A stretch of 64,000 bases of DNA from contig NZ_BMZP01000008.1 of NCBI RefSeq assembly GCF_014652855.1, positions 62,001 through 126,000 of the forward strand, given 5' to 3'. Source of the DNA: Novosphingobium pokkalii (GTDB taxonomy: Bacteria; Pseudomonadota; Alphaproteobacteria; Sphingomonadales; Sphingomonadaceae). The position numbers and the translations under genes are program-made. Below, in pieces: positions 35,400 to 47,539 of the stretch. Every line of letters begins with the position of its first letter. The first letter of the stretch is position 1. Below the pieces are notes generated by a model. That model ran no database searches. It saw only the letters and a program-made list of their open reading frames with translations, and was not told the DNA's origin.

Positions 35400-37226
35400 T
35401 CACTTCCGCCCGAACAGCTTCTCGATATCGCCGTGCGCAAGCTTCACCCAGGTGGGCCGGCCATGGTTGCACTGGCCCGAACGCGGGGTCACTTCCATTT
35501 CGCGCAGCAGGGCGTTCATTTCGGGCACCGACAGCACGCGGCCGGCGCGGACCGAGCCGTGGCAGGCCATCGTGGCGAGCACAAGGTCGAGCCGCTCGCC
35601 CAGCAGCAGGGCGTCGCCGTGCTTGGCGAGATCATCGGCCACGTCGCGCACCAGGGCCTGGACATCGCCCTTGGCAAGCGCGGCGGGGACGCTGCGCACC
35701 AGCATGGCCGCCGGGCCGAAGCGTTCGAGCGCGAGGCCGAAGTCGGCAAGGCGCGGGGCAGCTTCCTCCAGGCGGTCGCAGGCCGGTTCGTCGAGGTCCA
35801 CCACTTCGGGCAGCAGCAGCGCCTGGGCGGGAGCAGTGCCCTCCCCGGCCCCGGCGGCGCGCAGGCGTTCAAGCACGAGGCGTTCATGCGCGGCGTGCTG
35901 GTCGACGATCACCAGGCCATCGCTCGCTTCGGCGACGATATAGGTCTTGGCCACCTGCCCGCGCGCCACGCCGAGCGGATGCTCGATCGCTTCCGGCACC
36001 GGCGCGGCGGCCTCTTCGGCGCGGGCCACCGGCGGGGCCATGACGCTCGCTTCATAGCCGCGCCAGGCCTGTCCGGCTTCACTCACGCGCGGCGGCTGGT
36101 AAGACGGAGCGAAGATGCTGCCTTGGCGGGTCGGTTCGGGCGCAGGCAGCGGTGTGAACAGTGGCGCAACCGGCTCGGCCTGCCAGGCGCGCATGGCCCC
36201 GGCATCGGGCGCCTGGGCGGAGCGGCGATCGCCGGTGGAGAGCGCCTGGCGAAGGCCGGTGACGATCATCCCGCGCACCAGCGCCGAGTCGCGAAAGCGC
36301 ACTTCGGTCTTGGCGGGATGCACGTTGACGTCGACCTCCTCGGCCGGAACCTGGAGGAACAGCGCCAGCACGGCGTGGCGGTCGCGGGCCAGCATGTCGG
36401 CATAGGCGCCGCGCACCGCGCCGAGCAGCAGCCGGTCCTTCACCGGGCGGCCATTGACGAACAGATACTGGTGATCGGCCACGCCGCGATTGTAGGTGGG
36501 CAGGCCCGCCACCCCCATCAGGTGATAATCGCCGCGCAGCAGGTCCACGGCAACGGCATTGTCGGCCAGCTCGCGCGCCACGAGTTGCGCCACGCGCGCG
36601 GCCAGGGTGTCCCCAGGCTGGACGTGCAGCGCCCGGCGCCCATCGTGCTCCAGGGTAAAGCCGATATCGGGCCGCGCCATGGCCAGGCGCCGCACGACAT
36701 CGAGGCTGGAGGCCCATTCCGAGCGCGGGCTGCGCAGGAACTTGCGCCGCGCCGGGATCTTGCCGAACAGGTCTTCCACCCGCACCCGCGTGCCCGGCGG
36801 CAAGGCGGCCGGCCCTTCGGCGACCAGCGCGCCATGATCGACCACGCGCTTCCACGCCTCGCCATTCTCGCGGCTGCGGCTTTCGATGGTGACGCGGGCG
36901 ACCGAGGCGATCGAGGGCAGCGCTTCGCCGCGAAAGCCCAGCGTGGCGACCAGTTCGATCGCCTCGTCGGGCAGCTTGGACGTGGCGTGGCGTTCCAGCG
37001 CCAGGGCAATCTCGTCCGCCCGCATGCCACAGCCATCATCGGTCACTTCGATCAGGCCCAGCCCGCCTTCGGACAGGCGCACAACCACCTGCCCCGCCCC
37101 GGCATCGATGGCGTTCTCGACCAGTTCCTTGAGCGCGCTGGCAGGGCGCTCCACCACCTCGCCAGCGGCGATGCGGTTGATCAGCGTATCGGGCAGGCGC
37201 CGAATGACGCGGGAGCTGGAATCCAT
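35400..37226 (-). CDS. mutL: DNA mismatch repair protein MutL, endonuclease type
   Basis: This 608-residue mismatch-repair ATPase has the GHKL N-terminus: ALKELVENAIDAGAG (E34, N38), VTDDGCGM, and LGFRGEALPSI near 96-106. The long linker is Pro/Ala-rich. The C-terminal domain carries DQHAAHERLVLE at about 442-453, an exact fit to the DQHA-x2-E-x4-E metal motif, plus MACHGSVRAG and the zinc-site-like QCNHGRP. It should therefore nick DNA itself, as expected for a bacterium without MutH. ATG at 37226 gives MDSSSRVIRRLPDTLINRIAAGEVVERP, the normal start. It diverges from mreB. Confidence 0.96.
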   Translation of the reverse strand: MDSSSRVIRRLPDTLINRIAAGEVVERPASALKELVENAIDAGAGQVVVRLSEGGLGLIEVTDDGCGMRADEIALALERHATSKLPDEAIELVATLGFRGEALPSIASVARVTIESRSRENGEAWKRVVDHGALVAEGPAALPPGTRVRVEDLFGKIPARRKFLRSPRSEWASSLDVVRRLAMARPDIGFTLEHDGRRALHVQPGDTLAARVAQLVARELADNAVAVDLLRGDYHLMGVAGLPTYNRGVADHQYLFVNGRPVKDRLLLGAVRGAYADMLARDRHAVLALFLQVPAEEVDVNVHPAKTEVRFRDSALVRGMIVTGLRQALSTGDRRSAQAPDAGAMRAWQAEPVAPLFTPLPAPEPTRQGSIFAPSYQPPRVSEAGQAWRGYEASVMAPPVARAEEAAAPVPEAIEHPLGVARGQVAKTYIVAEASDGLVIVDQHAAHERLVLERLRAAGAGEGTAPAQALLLPEVVDLDEPACDRLEEAAPRLADFGLALERFGPAAMLVRSVPAALAKGDVQALVRDVADDLAKHGDALLLGERLDLVLATMACHGSVRAGRVLSVPEMNALLREMEVTPRSGQCNHGRPTWVKLAHGDIEKLFGRK

Positions 37227-37231
37227 GGTGA

Positions 37232-38464
<1,233 letters not shown>

Positions 38465-38573
38465 GGAATGCGGAATTTCGGGCCAGGCAGGCGCGGCAGG
38501 GCATCGGCGGTTCAGCCGGCCTTCATCGCCTGTCTGGCTTGGCATGCAGTTGAGTATCAGGGGTATTGTTATC

Positions 38574-39485
38574 ATGGCGCGGTCGCCTGACCGGCGCCCG
38601 GGCTTTTCGCGCAGGGCGCAATACGGGATTTTCACCGGCTACGTGATCGCCGTTCTGGGCGTCGTGGCGGGTCTGGTCGTGCTCGGCGTCTCGTTCTTCA
38701 ACCCGGAAGCCTTCGCCTTTGCCCGCAACACCGCCAGCGAAGTGGCGCGTCCGCTGGGCAAGGCCGGCGCGGAAACGCGCAGCGCCAGCCAGGGCGTGTT
38801 CGCCGCGATCGGCGCCTATTTCAACGCCGGCCGGCAGAACGCCGCACTGACCCGCGAAGTGCAAGCCGCGCGCGCCGATGCCGTGACGATGCACGCCTTG
38901 CAGCAGGAAAACGCGCGATTGAAGGCGCTGATCGGGGTGATCGATCCAGCGGGCAAGCCCATCGTCGGCGCGCGCCTGATCGGCTCCACCGCCACGTCCA
39001 CCCGCCGCTTTGCCGTCCTGTCGGTGGGCACCAACCAGGGCGTCCAGACCGGCCAGCCGGTGCGCGCGGCCGGCGGCCTGATCGGCCGTATCGTCGAAAC
39101 CGGCCCGAACACCGCGCGCGTGCTGCTGGTGACCGATCCCGACAACGTCGTGCCGGTGCGCCGCGCGTCCGACGGGCTGACCGCGTTCGTCCAGGGCGGC
39201 GCCAATGGCCGCATCGAGATCCGCCTGATCAACACCGGCGTTGCCACGCTGCGCAAGGGCGATGTCTTCGTCACCTCCGGCTCGGGCGGGCTCTATCCGC
39301 CGGGCATTCCCGTGGCCGTCGCGACCGAACCGCACCGCGACGGCGCCACCGGCCACCTGGCCAGCGACCCGTCCGATGCCGATTTCGTGCTGGTGCTTCC
39401 CGCCTGGCAGGCCAGTGCCCAGGCCGCTCTGGAAGCCGCGCAGAAAGCCGCGCCGCCACCGCCCGCCGACGACGGCAACAACTGA
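38574..39485 (+). CDS. mreC: Rod shape-determining protein MreC
   Basis: This inner-membrane protein of about 303 residues has one TM helix at about 22-44 (YVIAVLGVVAGLVVLGVSFF). A coiled coil follows (AALTREVQAARADAVTMHALQQENARLKALIG). The periplasmic beta domains contain VLSVGTNQGVQTGQPVRAAGGLIGRIVETG, VLLVTDPDNVVPV, and VTSGSGGLYPPGIPV. It bridges MreB and PBP2. The ATG at 38574 is preferred; one at 38544 would add ten residues. The tail is Ala/Pro-rich. It is followed 13 bases later by mreD. Confidence 0.95.
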   Translation: MARSPDRRPGFSRRAQYGIFTGYVIAVLGVVAGLVVLGVSFFNPEAFAFARNTASEVARPLGKAGAETRSASQGVFAAIGAYFNAGRQNAALTREVQAARADAVTMHALQQENARLKALIGVIDPAGKPIVGARLIGSTATSTRRFAVLSVGTNQGVQTGQPVRAAGGLIGRIVETGPNTARVLLVTDPDNVVPVRRASDGLTAFVQGGANGRIEIRLINTGVATLRKGDVFVTSGSGGLYPPGIPVAVATEPHRDGATGHLASDPSDADFVLVLPAWQASAQAALEAAQKAAPPPPADDGNN

Positions 39486-39498
39486 GGCACGCCAGGCC

Positions 39499-40053
39499 AT
39501 GCCTCTCCCCCTTCTCGGCGCGCGTCCCGAAGACCTCGTGCGGCGACGGCTCAATCGCGGGCCCTCGCCCGTGCTGGCGCAAGGGTTGCCGTGGATTTCG
39601 ACGATGCTCGCCTCGATGGTGACGTTCTCGCCGATCGTGGCGTCGGCGCCGGTGCTGCCGCCGCTCGGCTTCATGACCCTGCTGGCCTGGCGCCTGCTGC
39701 GCCCCACGTTGCTGCCGGTCTGGGCCGGGCTGCCGCTTGGCCTGTTCGACGATCTCTACAGCGGCCAGCCGTTCGGCAGCGGGATCGTGCTGTGGTCGCT
39801 GACCATGCTGGCGATGGACGTGATCGACGAGAAATTCCTGTGGCGCGGCTTCATCCAGGATTGGCTGACCGCCGCCGCCCTGCTTGCCGCCTATGTCGTG
39901 CTCACGGCCGCGCTGGCGGGCCTGGCGGCCGGCTATCCCCTGCCCGTCACGGTCGGCCCGCAAGTGCTCCTCACCGTCCTGCTTCATCCTGTGGTCACGC
40001 GCGTCGTCGCATTGCTCGATCGCATCCGCCTGCTCCCGCTCAAAAGGCTGTGA
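39499..40053 (+). CDS. mreD: Rod shape-determining protein MreD
   Basis: This 184-residue multi-span membrane protein of the elongasome has hydrophobic segments at TMLASMVTFSPIVASAPVLPPLGFM, RPTLLPVWAGLPLGLFDDLYSGQPFGSG and WLTAAALLAAYVVLTAALAGLAAG. LPLGLFDDLYSGQPFG is the most conserved family stretch. It lies between mreC and mrdA; its stop is one base before the mrdA GTG. Confidence 0.92.
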   Translation: MPLPLLGARPEDLVRRRLNRGPSPVLAQGLPWISTMLASMVTFSPIVASAPVLPPLGFMTLLAWRLLRPTLLPVWAGLPLGLFDDLYSGQPFGSGIVLWSLTMLAMDVIDEKFLWRGFIQDWLTAAALLAAYVVLTAALAGLAAGYPLPVTVGPQVLLTVLLHPVVTRVVALLDRIRLLPLKRL

Positions 40054-40054
40054 C

Positions 40055-42136
40055 GTGAAGCAAAAGTTGCCGCTCACATCGGCCATCCTCACCAATCGCT
40101 TCGAGCGGCGCACGTTTGTGCTCGGCATGGGCCAGGCTACGGTCGGCGTGCTGCTGGCCACGCGGCTTGCCTATCTCTCGATCTTCGAGAACCAGAAGTA
40201 CAAGGCCGCCTCGGAAAGCAACCGCGTCAACCTGTCGCTGATCCCGCCCCGGCGCGGCTGGGTGCTGGATCGCAATGGCGCCGCGCTCGCCTCCAACCGC
40301 GCCGATTTCCGCGTCGACGTGATCCCCGACCGGCTGGTCGATGCCGACGATACCCTGTCCAAGCTGTCCGGCTTGCTCGGCCTGACCGCCGACAAGATCA
40401 GCGACATCAAGGACAAGCTGGACAAGGCGCGCGGGTTTCAGCCGGTGGAAGTGGCTGCCAAGCTGGATTGGGACAAGTTCGCCGCCGTCAGCGTGCGCTT
40501 GCCCGAAATGCCCGGGGTGATCCCACAGCGCGGCTATTCGCGCTATTATCCCACCGGGCCGTCGGTCGGCCACCTGGTCGGCTATGTCGGCCCCGCCTCG
40601 GCCGAGGATTACGAGCGCGAGCGCAACCCGCTGCTGATCACGCCCGGCTTCAAGATCGGCAAGGATGGCCTCGAAAAGCATTTCGAGACCCGCCTGCGCG
40701 GCGTGCCCGGCGCGCGCCGGGTGGAAGCGACGGCCTCGGGCCGCGTGGTGCGCGACCTGGGCACGCGCGAAGACGTACCCGGCCAGCCGATCCAGCTTAC
40801 CATCCTGGGCGGATTGCAGGACTATGCCGCGCGGCGCATCGGCCTCGAATCCGGTTCGGTCGTGGTGATGGACTGCGCCACCGGCGACGTGCTCGCGATG
40901 GTGTCGATGCCGTGCTACGATCCCAACAGCTTTTCCGACGGCATCGGCCGCATCGAATGGAAAATGCTGTCGGAAGACGATCACGTGCCCTTGCGCAACA
41001 AGGTGCTGCGCGGCCTCTATCCGCCCGGATCGACGGTCAAGCCGCTGGTCGCGCTCTCGTTTCTCGAAGCCGGGCTCGATCCCAAGGCCTCGGTCAATTG
41101 CGCCGGCGGCTTGCGCGTGGGCAACCGCGTGTTCCACTGCTGGAACCACCACGGCCACGGCCAGACCGACATGCTCAAGGGCATCTACCAGTCGTGCGAC
41201 GTCTATTTCTATCACTTTGCCCAACAGATCGGCATGGACAAGATCGCGGCCATGGCGCGGCGGCTGGGGCTGGGGCAGGAATTCCCCATGCCCTATCCGG
41301 GGCAATCCTATGGCACGGTGCCCGATCCGGCGTGGAAGCTGCGCAAGTACCACAAGGAATGGGCGATCTATGACACGGTGAACGCCACCATCGGCCAGGG
41401 CTACATGCTGGTGAATCCCCTCCAGCAAGCCACGATGGTCTCGCGCATCGCCTCGGGCCTGCAACTCACCCCGCGCCTGCTGCTTGACCGGCATGCGCCA
41501 CAGCCGGCCTCGATGGGCTTCGCGCAAGAGCATCTCGACCTGATCCACGCGGCGATGAACGAAGTGGTCAACGGGCGCGGCACGGCCGGCAAGGCGCGCA
41601 TTCCCATCGACAACGTGCTGATGGCCGGCAAGACCGGCACCGCGCAGGTCGTGGGCCTGCAACACGGCAACGGCAAGAACGTGGAATGGAAGCGGCGCGA
41701 CCACGGCCATTTCATCTGCTTCGCCCCGTTCGACAAGCCGCGCTATGCCTGCGCCGTGGCGATCGAGCACGGCGGCGGCTCGCCCAGCGCCTATCCCATC
41801 GCGCGCGACGTGATGACCTATCTGTTCGATCCGGCCAAGGCCATGGCCGCGCTGGAGGAACTGGAAAAGGGCTGGGGCGGCAATGTGCAGCAACGCATGG
41901 CCGCCCGCTACAGCACCTTTGCCGCGCAATATGGCGCCAGCGCACCGCGCGCGCCTGACGAAGCGCAGGCGAGCAAGGTGGTGGAAGACGAAAACAAGCC
42001 GGTGGCCGAACCCTCCACCGCGCAGACCGATGCGGCCCCGCCCGCGCCCGAGCCCGACGCCCCCCAACCCCAGCCTGGCCAAGCCGTCCCCGGCAGCCCG
42101 GCGGCGCCCGCCGTGGCGCCCAACGGAGCGCAGTGA
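40055..42136 (+). CDS. mrdA: Penicillin-binding protein 2 (elongation transpeptidase)
   Basis: This 693-residue class B PBP cross-links lateral-wall peptidoglycan. It has a short cytoplasmic N-terminus and a TM near residues 25-45. The pedestal domain contains IPPRRGWVLDRNGAALASN and GLEKHFETRLRG. The transpeptidase has SxxK with Ser326 (YPPGSTVKPL), an SxN-type QSCDVYFY, and KTG at K526 (MAGKTGTAQVVG). It is about 60 residues longer than many PBP2s because of a Pro/Ala/Glu-rich C-terminal tail. The start is GTG, one base after the mreD stop, and the end overlaps rodA. Confidence 0.96.
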   Translation: MKQKLPLTSAILTNRFERRTFVLGMGQATVGVLLATRLAYLSIFENQKYKAASESNRVNLSLIPPRRGWVLDRNGAALASNRADFRVDVIPDRLVDADDTLSKLSGLLGLTADKISDIKDKLDKARGFQPVEVAAKLDWDKFAAVSVRLPEMPGVIPQRGYSRYYPTGPSVGHLVGYVGPASAEDYERERNPLLITPGFKIGKDGLEKHFETRLRGVPGARRVEATASGRVVRDLGTREDVPGQPIQLTILGGLQDYAARRIGLESGSVVVMDCATGDVLAMVSMPCYDPNSFSDGIGRIEWKMLSEDDHVPLRNKVLRGLYPPGSTVKPLVALSFLEAGLDPKASVNCAGGLRVGNRVFHCWNHHGHGQTDMLKGIYQSCDVYFYHFAQQIGMDKIAAMARRLGLGQEFPMPYPGQSYGTVPDPAWKLRKYHKEWAIYDTVNATIGQGYMLVNPLQQATMVSRIASGLQLTPRLLLDRHAPQPASMGFAQEHLDLIHAAMNEVVNGRGTAGKARIPIDNVLMAGKTGTAQVVGLQHGNGKNVEWKRRDHGHFICFAPFDKPRYACAVAIEHGGGSPSAYPIARDVMTYLFDPAKAMAALEELEKGWGGNVQQRMAARYSTFAAQYGASAPRAPDEAQASKVVEDENKPVAEPSTAQTDAAPPAPEPDAPQPQPGQAVPGSPAAPAVAPNGAQ

Positions 42137-43257
42137 TCGCGATGCGCCGCGCCTATATTCCCAAAGGCCTGACCCGCCAGCCCTGGGGCGTGCTGCTGCC
42201 GCTGCTGCTGCTGGTGTTCTTCGGCGGCGCCGTGCTCTATTCGGCCGCCGGGGGGCACTTCCAGCCTTGGGCGCTGATGCATGTCGCGCGTTTCTTCGTG
42301 TTCCTCGTCATGGCCATGGTGATCGCCCGCATACCGCAGGACTGGTTCCGGCGGGCGGCCCTGCCGCTCTATGGCATACTCTGCGTGCTGCTGGTGCTGG
42401 TCGAACTGATCGGCGGGATCGGCGGGGGCAGCCAGCGCTGGCTCAATCTGGGTTTCATGACGCTCCAGCCCTCGGAACTGATGAAACCGGGCATCGTGCT
42501 GGTGCTGTCGTGGTTCTACAGCGTGCTGCCCACGGGCGAAACCCGCACATGGCGCGCGATTGCGCCGGCGATCGGCCTGCTCGGCTTCCCGGCGGCCTTC
42601 GTGATGCTCCAGCCGGACCTCGGCACCGCGCTGGCCATCTGCTTTGGCGGCGTGGTGGTCATGTTCCTGGCCGGGCTGCCGCTGCGCTGGTTCCTGGGCG
42701 CGGGCGGCGCGGGCGCGGTGATCGCGCCGCTGGCCTTCTTCTTTGCCCTGCACGACTATCAGCGCAAGCGCGTGCTGGTGTTCATGGACCCGGAAAGCGA
42801 TCCGCTGGGATCGGGCTATCACATCACCCAGTCCAAGATCGCGATCGGCTCGGGCGGTTTCCTCGGCAAGGGTTTCGGCAATGGCTCGCAAAGCCACCTC
42901 GATTACCTGCCCGAGGCGCATACCGACTTCGTCTTTGCCACCATGGCCGAGGAATGGGGCATGCTGGGCGGCCTGTTCGTGCTGCTGGTGTTTGGCCTGA
43001 TCATGCGCTGGGGCCTGAAAGTGGCGATGAACGCGCCCGACCGGTTTTCCCGCCTGCTCGCCGCCGGCATGACCGCGACGATCTTTTTCTACGCCTGCAT
43101 CAACATGATGATGGTCATGGGCCTGGCCCCGGTGGTGGGCATTCCGCTGCCGTTCCTGAGCCATGGTGGCTCGTCGATGATGACCAACATGATCTGCATC
43201 GGCACGATCATGGCGGTCGATCGCTGGAGCCGCCGGGGTTCCACAGGCCTTTCGTAA
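42133..43257 (+). CDS. rodA: Rod shape-determining protein RodA (SEDS glycosyltransferase)
   Basis: This 374-residue polytopic SEDS-family protein polymerises glycan strands with PBP2. It shows GSQRWLNLGFMTLQPSELMKPGIVL, LQPDLGTALAI, GSGYHITQSKIAIGSGGFLGKGFGNGSQS, LPEAHTDFVFATMAEEWGMLGG, and GIPLPFLSHGGSSMMTNM. The Asp in EWG-preceding and PDLGT regions are conserved in the family. GTG at 42133 overlaps the mrdA stop (GTGA); an ATG three codons later is the alternative. It is the last gene of the operon, followed by tRNA genes. Confidence 0.96.
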   Translation: MIAMRRAYIPKGLTRQPWGVLLPLLLLVFFGGAVLYSAAGGHFQPWALMHVARFFVFLVMAMVIARIPQDWFRRAALPLYGILCVLLVLVELIGGIGGGSQRWLNLGFMTLQPSELMKPGIVLVLSWFYSVLPTGETRTWRAIAPAIGLLGFPAAFVMLQPDLGTALAICFGGVVVMFLAGLPLRWFLGAGGAGAVIAPLAFFFALHDYQRKRVLVFMDPESDPLGSGYHITQSKIAIGSGGFLGKGFGNGSQSHLDYLPEAHTDFVFATMAEEWGMLGGLFVLLVFGLIMRWGLKVAMNAPDRFSRLLAAGMTATIFFYACINMMMVMGLAPVVGIPLPFLSHGGSSMMTNMICIGTIMAVDRWSRRGSTGLS

Positions 43258-43339
43258 AAAAGTTGAAATGGGGGCTTGGCAGGGCCGGAGAAATCGCTAT
43301 TGGGGCCGCTCCCGGAGGGCGACGGCCCTTCGGGAAACC

Positions 43340-43415
<76 letters not shown>

Positions 43416-43462
43416 TCCTTTCTCCGGTGCACCAACACCGGCCTGCCCGAACAGCAGGTGTG

Positions 43463-43538
<76 letters not shown>

Positions 43539-43583
43539 CCCTTCTCCGGTTCACCGCAACCGGACTGCCCGCACGGCACATGG

Positions 43584-43659
<76 letters not shown>

Positions 43660-43701
43660 CCTCATCCCATCACGGTATTGGAACTCCCGTTCGCCGGATC
43701 A

Positions 43702-45906
43702 TCATGGGTTGCGTGATGGCGCCGACATGGGCGTGTTCGATGGCTCGGGCGCGGGAAACCAGCCATGCTGGCCTTCGCTTTGCGCCACGGTCACCACGCG
43801 CCGCTGCGCCAGGTAGATTGCCAGCCCGCCGGTGGCGCGCAGCAGGCGGCGATCGGCCTTGAGCCAGCGTGGACGGCAGACGCCCGGCAGGCCGCGATCG
43901 GCAATGACGATATCGGCCTGGGCGCAGGCCTTGGCCAGTTCATCGCGATCCACCCGGTCGCGGCCCCGGCTCATCAGGATGGCAAAGGCGCGCCCCTCGC
44001 GCACCAGCACGGCGCGGCAAAAATCGGCGTTGCACCGCGCCCCCCGCCAGGTTTCCAGCCTGCGCGCCTGTCCTTCCAGCCCGGCGTTTTCCAGCAGCGT
44101 GGACGGTGTATAGTCGCTGCGCGTGTCACGCAGCAGCAGCAGGTCCGGCCCCTCCCCTGTCAGCCCGACATGATGCCCGTCACCGGTCACCAGCACATCG
44201 GGCGTGGGTTGCAACGCGGTAACCACGGCGCCCAGGCCGATCGGGATGAAGCCCCACAGCCGCACCCGCCCGGTCCACAGCGCCAGCCACAGCAGGCCGG
44301 CGACCATCAGGCCGAATACCCAGCCCGGCATGCCGGGCAAGAGCGTGACCGCGCCCGGCTGGCTGGCGGTGACATGGGCGAGCCACAGCAGCGTATCGAG
44401 CGACTTGCCCACCGCCCACCAGGCCGGCGCACCCCAGTTCGCCAGATCGAGGAGCAAGGCCAGCGCGATCAGCGGCATTGTGAGAAACGTGGTGAGCGGA
44501 ATGGCGATCACGTTGGCCGCCGCGCCATAGATGCCGGCGCGGTGGAAATGGAACAGTGCCATCGGCATCAGCGCCAGCTCGATCACCAGCCCGGTGGCCA
44601 GCACCAGGCCCAGATGCCGCACCAGGCGCATCGCCCAGCCCTCGTGCGCGCGATGGGCCAGGAAGCGCCGCGCCGGGGCCGAACCATCGAACGCGATGAT
44701 CGCGATGACCGAGCCGAAGCTCATCTGGAAACTCGGCCCGACCACCGCTTCGGGCCAGAACAGCATGACCAGGAACGCGGCCACCGCCAGCATGCGCAAC
44801 GACAGCGGATCACGCCCCAGCGCCAGGGCGAGCAGGACCAGCAGCGCCCCCAGGCACGAGCGGATCGTGGGCACTTCCGCCCCGGTCAGCAGGGTATAGC
44901 CGATGCCCGCAAGCGCGCCCATCGCCGCCGCGACCAGCGGCACCCGCAGGCGCAACGCCAGGAACGGCACGAGCGCGAGCAGCCGTGCGGCGAGGAAATA
45001 GACCCCGCCGACCACCGCGCTCACGTGCAGGCCGCTGATCGAGAGCAGGTGCGTCAGGCCAGCGTCGCGCATCGCGTCTTCATCGCCCTGCGCAATGCTG
45101 CCGCGATCGCCACTGGCAAAGGCGGCGGCGATGGCCCCGGGCGAGCCGCCCAGCCGCGCGCGGATATGATCGGCGAGCCGCTGGCGCACGGCATCGAGCC
45201 GGGTGCCGGGCGGCGCCGGCGCGATCACCGTGACCGGGCCGACCACGCTGCCCGTGGCCATCAGGCCGGAAAACCACGCGCTGCGGGCAAAATCGAACCC
45301 ACCGGGCACCATCGGCGGCGCCGGCGGCATCAGCCTGGCGCGCAGGCGCACCCGTGCGCCATCGGCCAGGCGCTGGTCCAGCCGCGTGCCATCGCGCGCC
45401 GAATCACCGGGCGAAATCGGCACGTTGAGCCGCACTTGCCCTTCCCGCACGGCGCCGCCCGAAAGGGCAAGGCGCGTTGCCAGGGTCAGGCGGATGCGCC
45501 CTTGCGCCGCCTGCACTTCGCGGTTGACCACGGTGCCTTCCACCACGGTAAACAGCGGCCGGGGCAGTGGCGGCGTGCCCAGAAAGCTGGACTTGATCCA
45601 GATCGTGGCGCAGCCGGCCATGGCCATCAGCCCCACCGAAAGCACGGCCAGTCGCAAATAGGCGAGTCGGCCGTCTCGATCGCGAGGCAGCACAAGCAGC
45701 AAAATTCCACCGAGCGCGGCCAGGAAAGCCAGCCAGTGATAGACCCCCGGAAGCACCACCCAGGCGCAGATTCCCGCGGCAAACGCCACGCTGAGCCAAG
45801 GTCCGCGCTCCGTGCCACGCGCCTCGATCCACGCATTCGCATGCGCGAGCACGCTGGACAAACGCGCCGCTTTGGCCCAATGGCGCCCCAGCCCGTTCGG
45901 TCCCAT
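43702..45906 (-). CDS. comEC: ComEC/Rec2 family DNA-uptake channel protein
   Basis: This polytopic membrane protein of about 734 residues has an N-terminal DUF4131-type segment with early TM helices and an OB-like domain ([21 protein letters not shown]). The competence domain starts at [37 protein letters not shown], the family hallmark. [14 protein letters not shown] and [22 protein letters not shown] follow. The C-terminal region lacks the HxHxDH motif of the metallo-beta-lactamase nuclease seen in Bacillus ComEC, so it may be only the channel part. The ATG at 45906 is taken. It diverges from gltX. Confidence 0.9.
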   Translation of the reverse strand: MGPNGLGRHWAKAARLSSVLAHANAWIEARGTERGPWLSVAFAAGICAWVVLPGVYHWLAFLAALGGILLLVLPRDRDGRLAYLRLAVLSVGLMAMAGCATIWIKSSFLGTPPLPRPLFTVVEGTVVNREVQAAQGRIRLTLATRLALSGGAVREGQVRLNVPISPGDSARDGTRLDQRLADGARVRLRARLMPPAPPMVPGGFDFARSAWFSGLMATGSVVGPVTVIAPAPPGTRLDAVRQRLADHIRARLGGSPGAIAAAFASGDRGSIAQGDEDAMRDAGLTHLLSISGLHVSAVVGGVYFLAARLLALVPFLALRLRVPLVAAAMGALAGIGYTLLTGAEVPTIRSCLGALLVLLALALGRDPLSLRMLAVAAFLVMLFWPEAVVGPSFQMSFGSVIAIIAFDGSAPARRFLAHRAHEGWAMRLVRHLGLVLATGLVIELALMPMALFHFHRAGIYGAAANVIAIPLTTFLTMPLIALALLLDLANWGAPAWWAVGKSLDTLLWLAHVTASQPGAVTLLPGMPGWVFGLMVAGLLWLALWTGRVRLWGFIPIGLGAVVTALQPTPDVLVTGDGHHVGLTGEGPDLLLLRDTRSDYTPSTLLENAGLEGQARRLETWRGARCNADFCRAVLVREGRAFAILMSRGRDRVDRDELAKACAQADIVIADRGLPGVCRPRWLKADRRLLRATGGLAIYLAQRRVVTVAQSEGQHGWFPAPEPSNTPMSAPSRNP

Positions 45907-46021
45907 ATCGAGACCGGTTCTTTGCGGGTCGGCACCATCACCCTGGCCCTGGGCCGCATGGGAAACAGGTGGTGTCGCAACAAGGCCGGCCATGCGCCGA
46001 ATTGGAAGGAATGCGCCCTCG

Positions 46022-47494
46022 ATGGCAAGCCAGACTGACACCGTTCTTGCAGGATCGGGCGCGGCGGGCACCAGCCCCACCCCGGCGGCACGCGTTGTCA
46101 CCCGCTTTGCTCCATCGCCCACGGGCTTCCTGCACATCGGCGGCGCCCGCACCGCGCTGTTCAACTGGCTGTTCGCCCGCCACCATGGCGGCACCTATCT
46201 GCTGCGGATCGAGGATACCGATCGCGCCCGCTCCACCGATGCGGCGATCGACGCGATTTTCGACGGCCTCAACTGGCTGGGCCTCGGCGGCGATGCCGAG
46301 CCGGTGTTCCAGTTCGCCCGGTCTGACCGCCACGCCGAAGTTGCGCACCAGTTGCTCGCCGCCGGCCATGCCTATCGCTGCTACCTGACCCAGGAAGAAC
46401 TCGCCGCGCGCCGCGCCAAGGCGCAGGAAGAACGCCGCCCGTTCCGCCTGGAAAGCGAATGGCGCGATGCCGATCCGGCCACCTGGCCCGCCGACAAGCC
46501 CTACGTCATCCGCGTCAAGGCCCCGCGCGAGGGCGAAACCGTGATCGACGATGCCGTGCAGGGCACGATCACCGTCCAGAACATCGAGATCGACGACTAC
46601 GTCATCCTGCGCGGCGATGGCACGCCGACCTACATGCTGGCCGTGGTGGTGGACGATCACGACATGGGCGTGACCCACGTGATCCGCGGCGACGACCACA
46701 TCAACAACGCCTTCCGCCAGCTCGTGATCATCCGCGCGATGAACGCGATCGAGGGCGGCTGGCCCGATCCGGTCTATGGCCATATCCCGCTGATCCACGG
46801 TGCGGACGGGGCCAAGCTGTCCAAGCGCCACGGCGCCCTGGGCGTGGACGCCTATCGCGACGAGATGGGCCTGCTGCCCGAAGCGGTATTCAACTACCTG
46901 CTGCGTCTGGGCTGGGGCCATGGCGACGAGGAAATCATCAGCCGCGACCAGGCGGTGGAATGGTTCGACATCGCCAATGTCAACAAGGGCGCGTCACGCT
47001 TCGATCTCAAGAAGCTGCTCAACCTCAACGGGCATTACCTGCGCGAGGCAGACGATGCGCGCCTGGCCGATCTGGTCGCGCCGCGCCTGGCTGACCTCGC
47101 CCCCTCGCTCGATCACGCCAAGCTGGTCGAGGCGATGCCCGTGCTCAAGGTGCGGGCCGCCGATCTCAACGAGCTGGCCAAGGGCGCGGTGTTCCTGTTT
47201 GCCCAGCGCCCCCTGGCGCTCGACGAAAAGGCGCAGAGCCTGCTCACCCCCGATGCCCGCGCAATCCTTGCCAAAGTGATCACGCGGCTTGAGGGCGCAA
47301 ACGACTGGACAGCGCCCGTGCTGGAGGCCAATCTCAAGGCAATGGCCGAGGAGCTGGGAGTGGGATTGGGCAAGATCGCCCAGCCTTTGCGCGCAAGCCT
47401 GACGGGACAAGCGACCTCACCGGGAATTTTCGATGTCCTGGTTCTCCTCGGCAAGGAGGAGAGCCTGGCCCGTCTGCGTGACCACGCCGCCTGA
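46022..47494 (+). CDS. gltX: Glutamyl-tRNA synthetase
   Basis: This 490-residue class I synthetase charges tRNA-Glu. It has [21 protein letters not shown] (HIGH), [41 protein letters not shown], and the KMSKS-like KLSKRHGA. The C-terminal anticodon-binding part ends [20 protein letters not shown]. The N-terminus carries about 25 extra Ala/Thr-rich residues before the conserved core. A discriminating versus non-discriminating form cannot be told. AAGGA lies about 11 bases before the ATG. It is followed by gltA after 45 bases. Confidence 0.96.
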   Translation: MASQTDTVLAGSGAAGTSPTPAARVVTRFAPSPTGFLHIGGARTALFNWLFARHHGGTYLLRIEDTDRARSTDAAIDAIFDGLNWLGLGGDAEPVFQFARSDRHAEVAHQLLAAGHAYRCYLTQEELAARRAKAQEERRPFRLESEWRDADPATWPADKPYVIRVKAPREGETVIDDAVQGTITVQNIEIDDYVILRGDGTPTYMLAVVVDDHDMGVTHVIRGDDHINNAFRQLVIIRAMNAIEGGWPDPVYGHIPLIHGADGAKLSKRHGALGVDAYRDEMGLLPEAVFNYLLRLGWGHGDEEIISRDQAVEWFDIANVNKGASRFDLKKLLNLNGHYLREADDARLADLVAPRLADLAPSLDHAKLVEAMPVLKVRAADLNELAKGAVFLFAQRPLALDEKAQSLLTPDARAILAKVITRLEGANDWTAPVLEANLKAMAEELGVGLGKIAQPLRASLTGQATSPGIFDVLVLLGKEESLARLRDHAA

Positions 47495-47539
47495 GATGGG
47501 CGGCACAAAACAGCGTTTCTTTGTACAGGAGAGCCTAGC

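Noticed and set aside
45907..46021. LexA box between comEC and gltX
   Set aside because: I looked for GTTC-N7-GTTC because lexA often neighbours comEC in this group, but only a single GGTTC without a partner is present.
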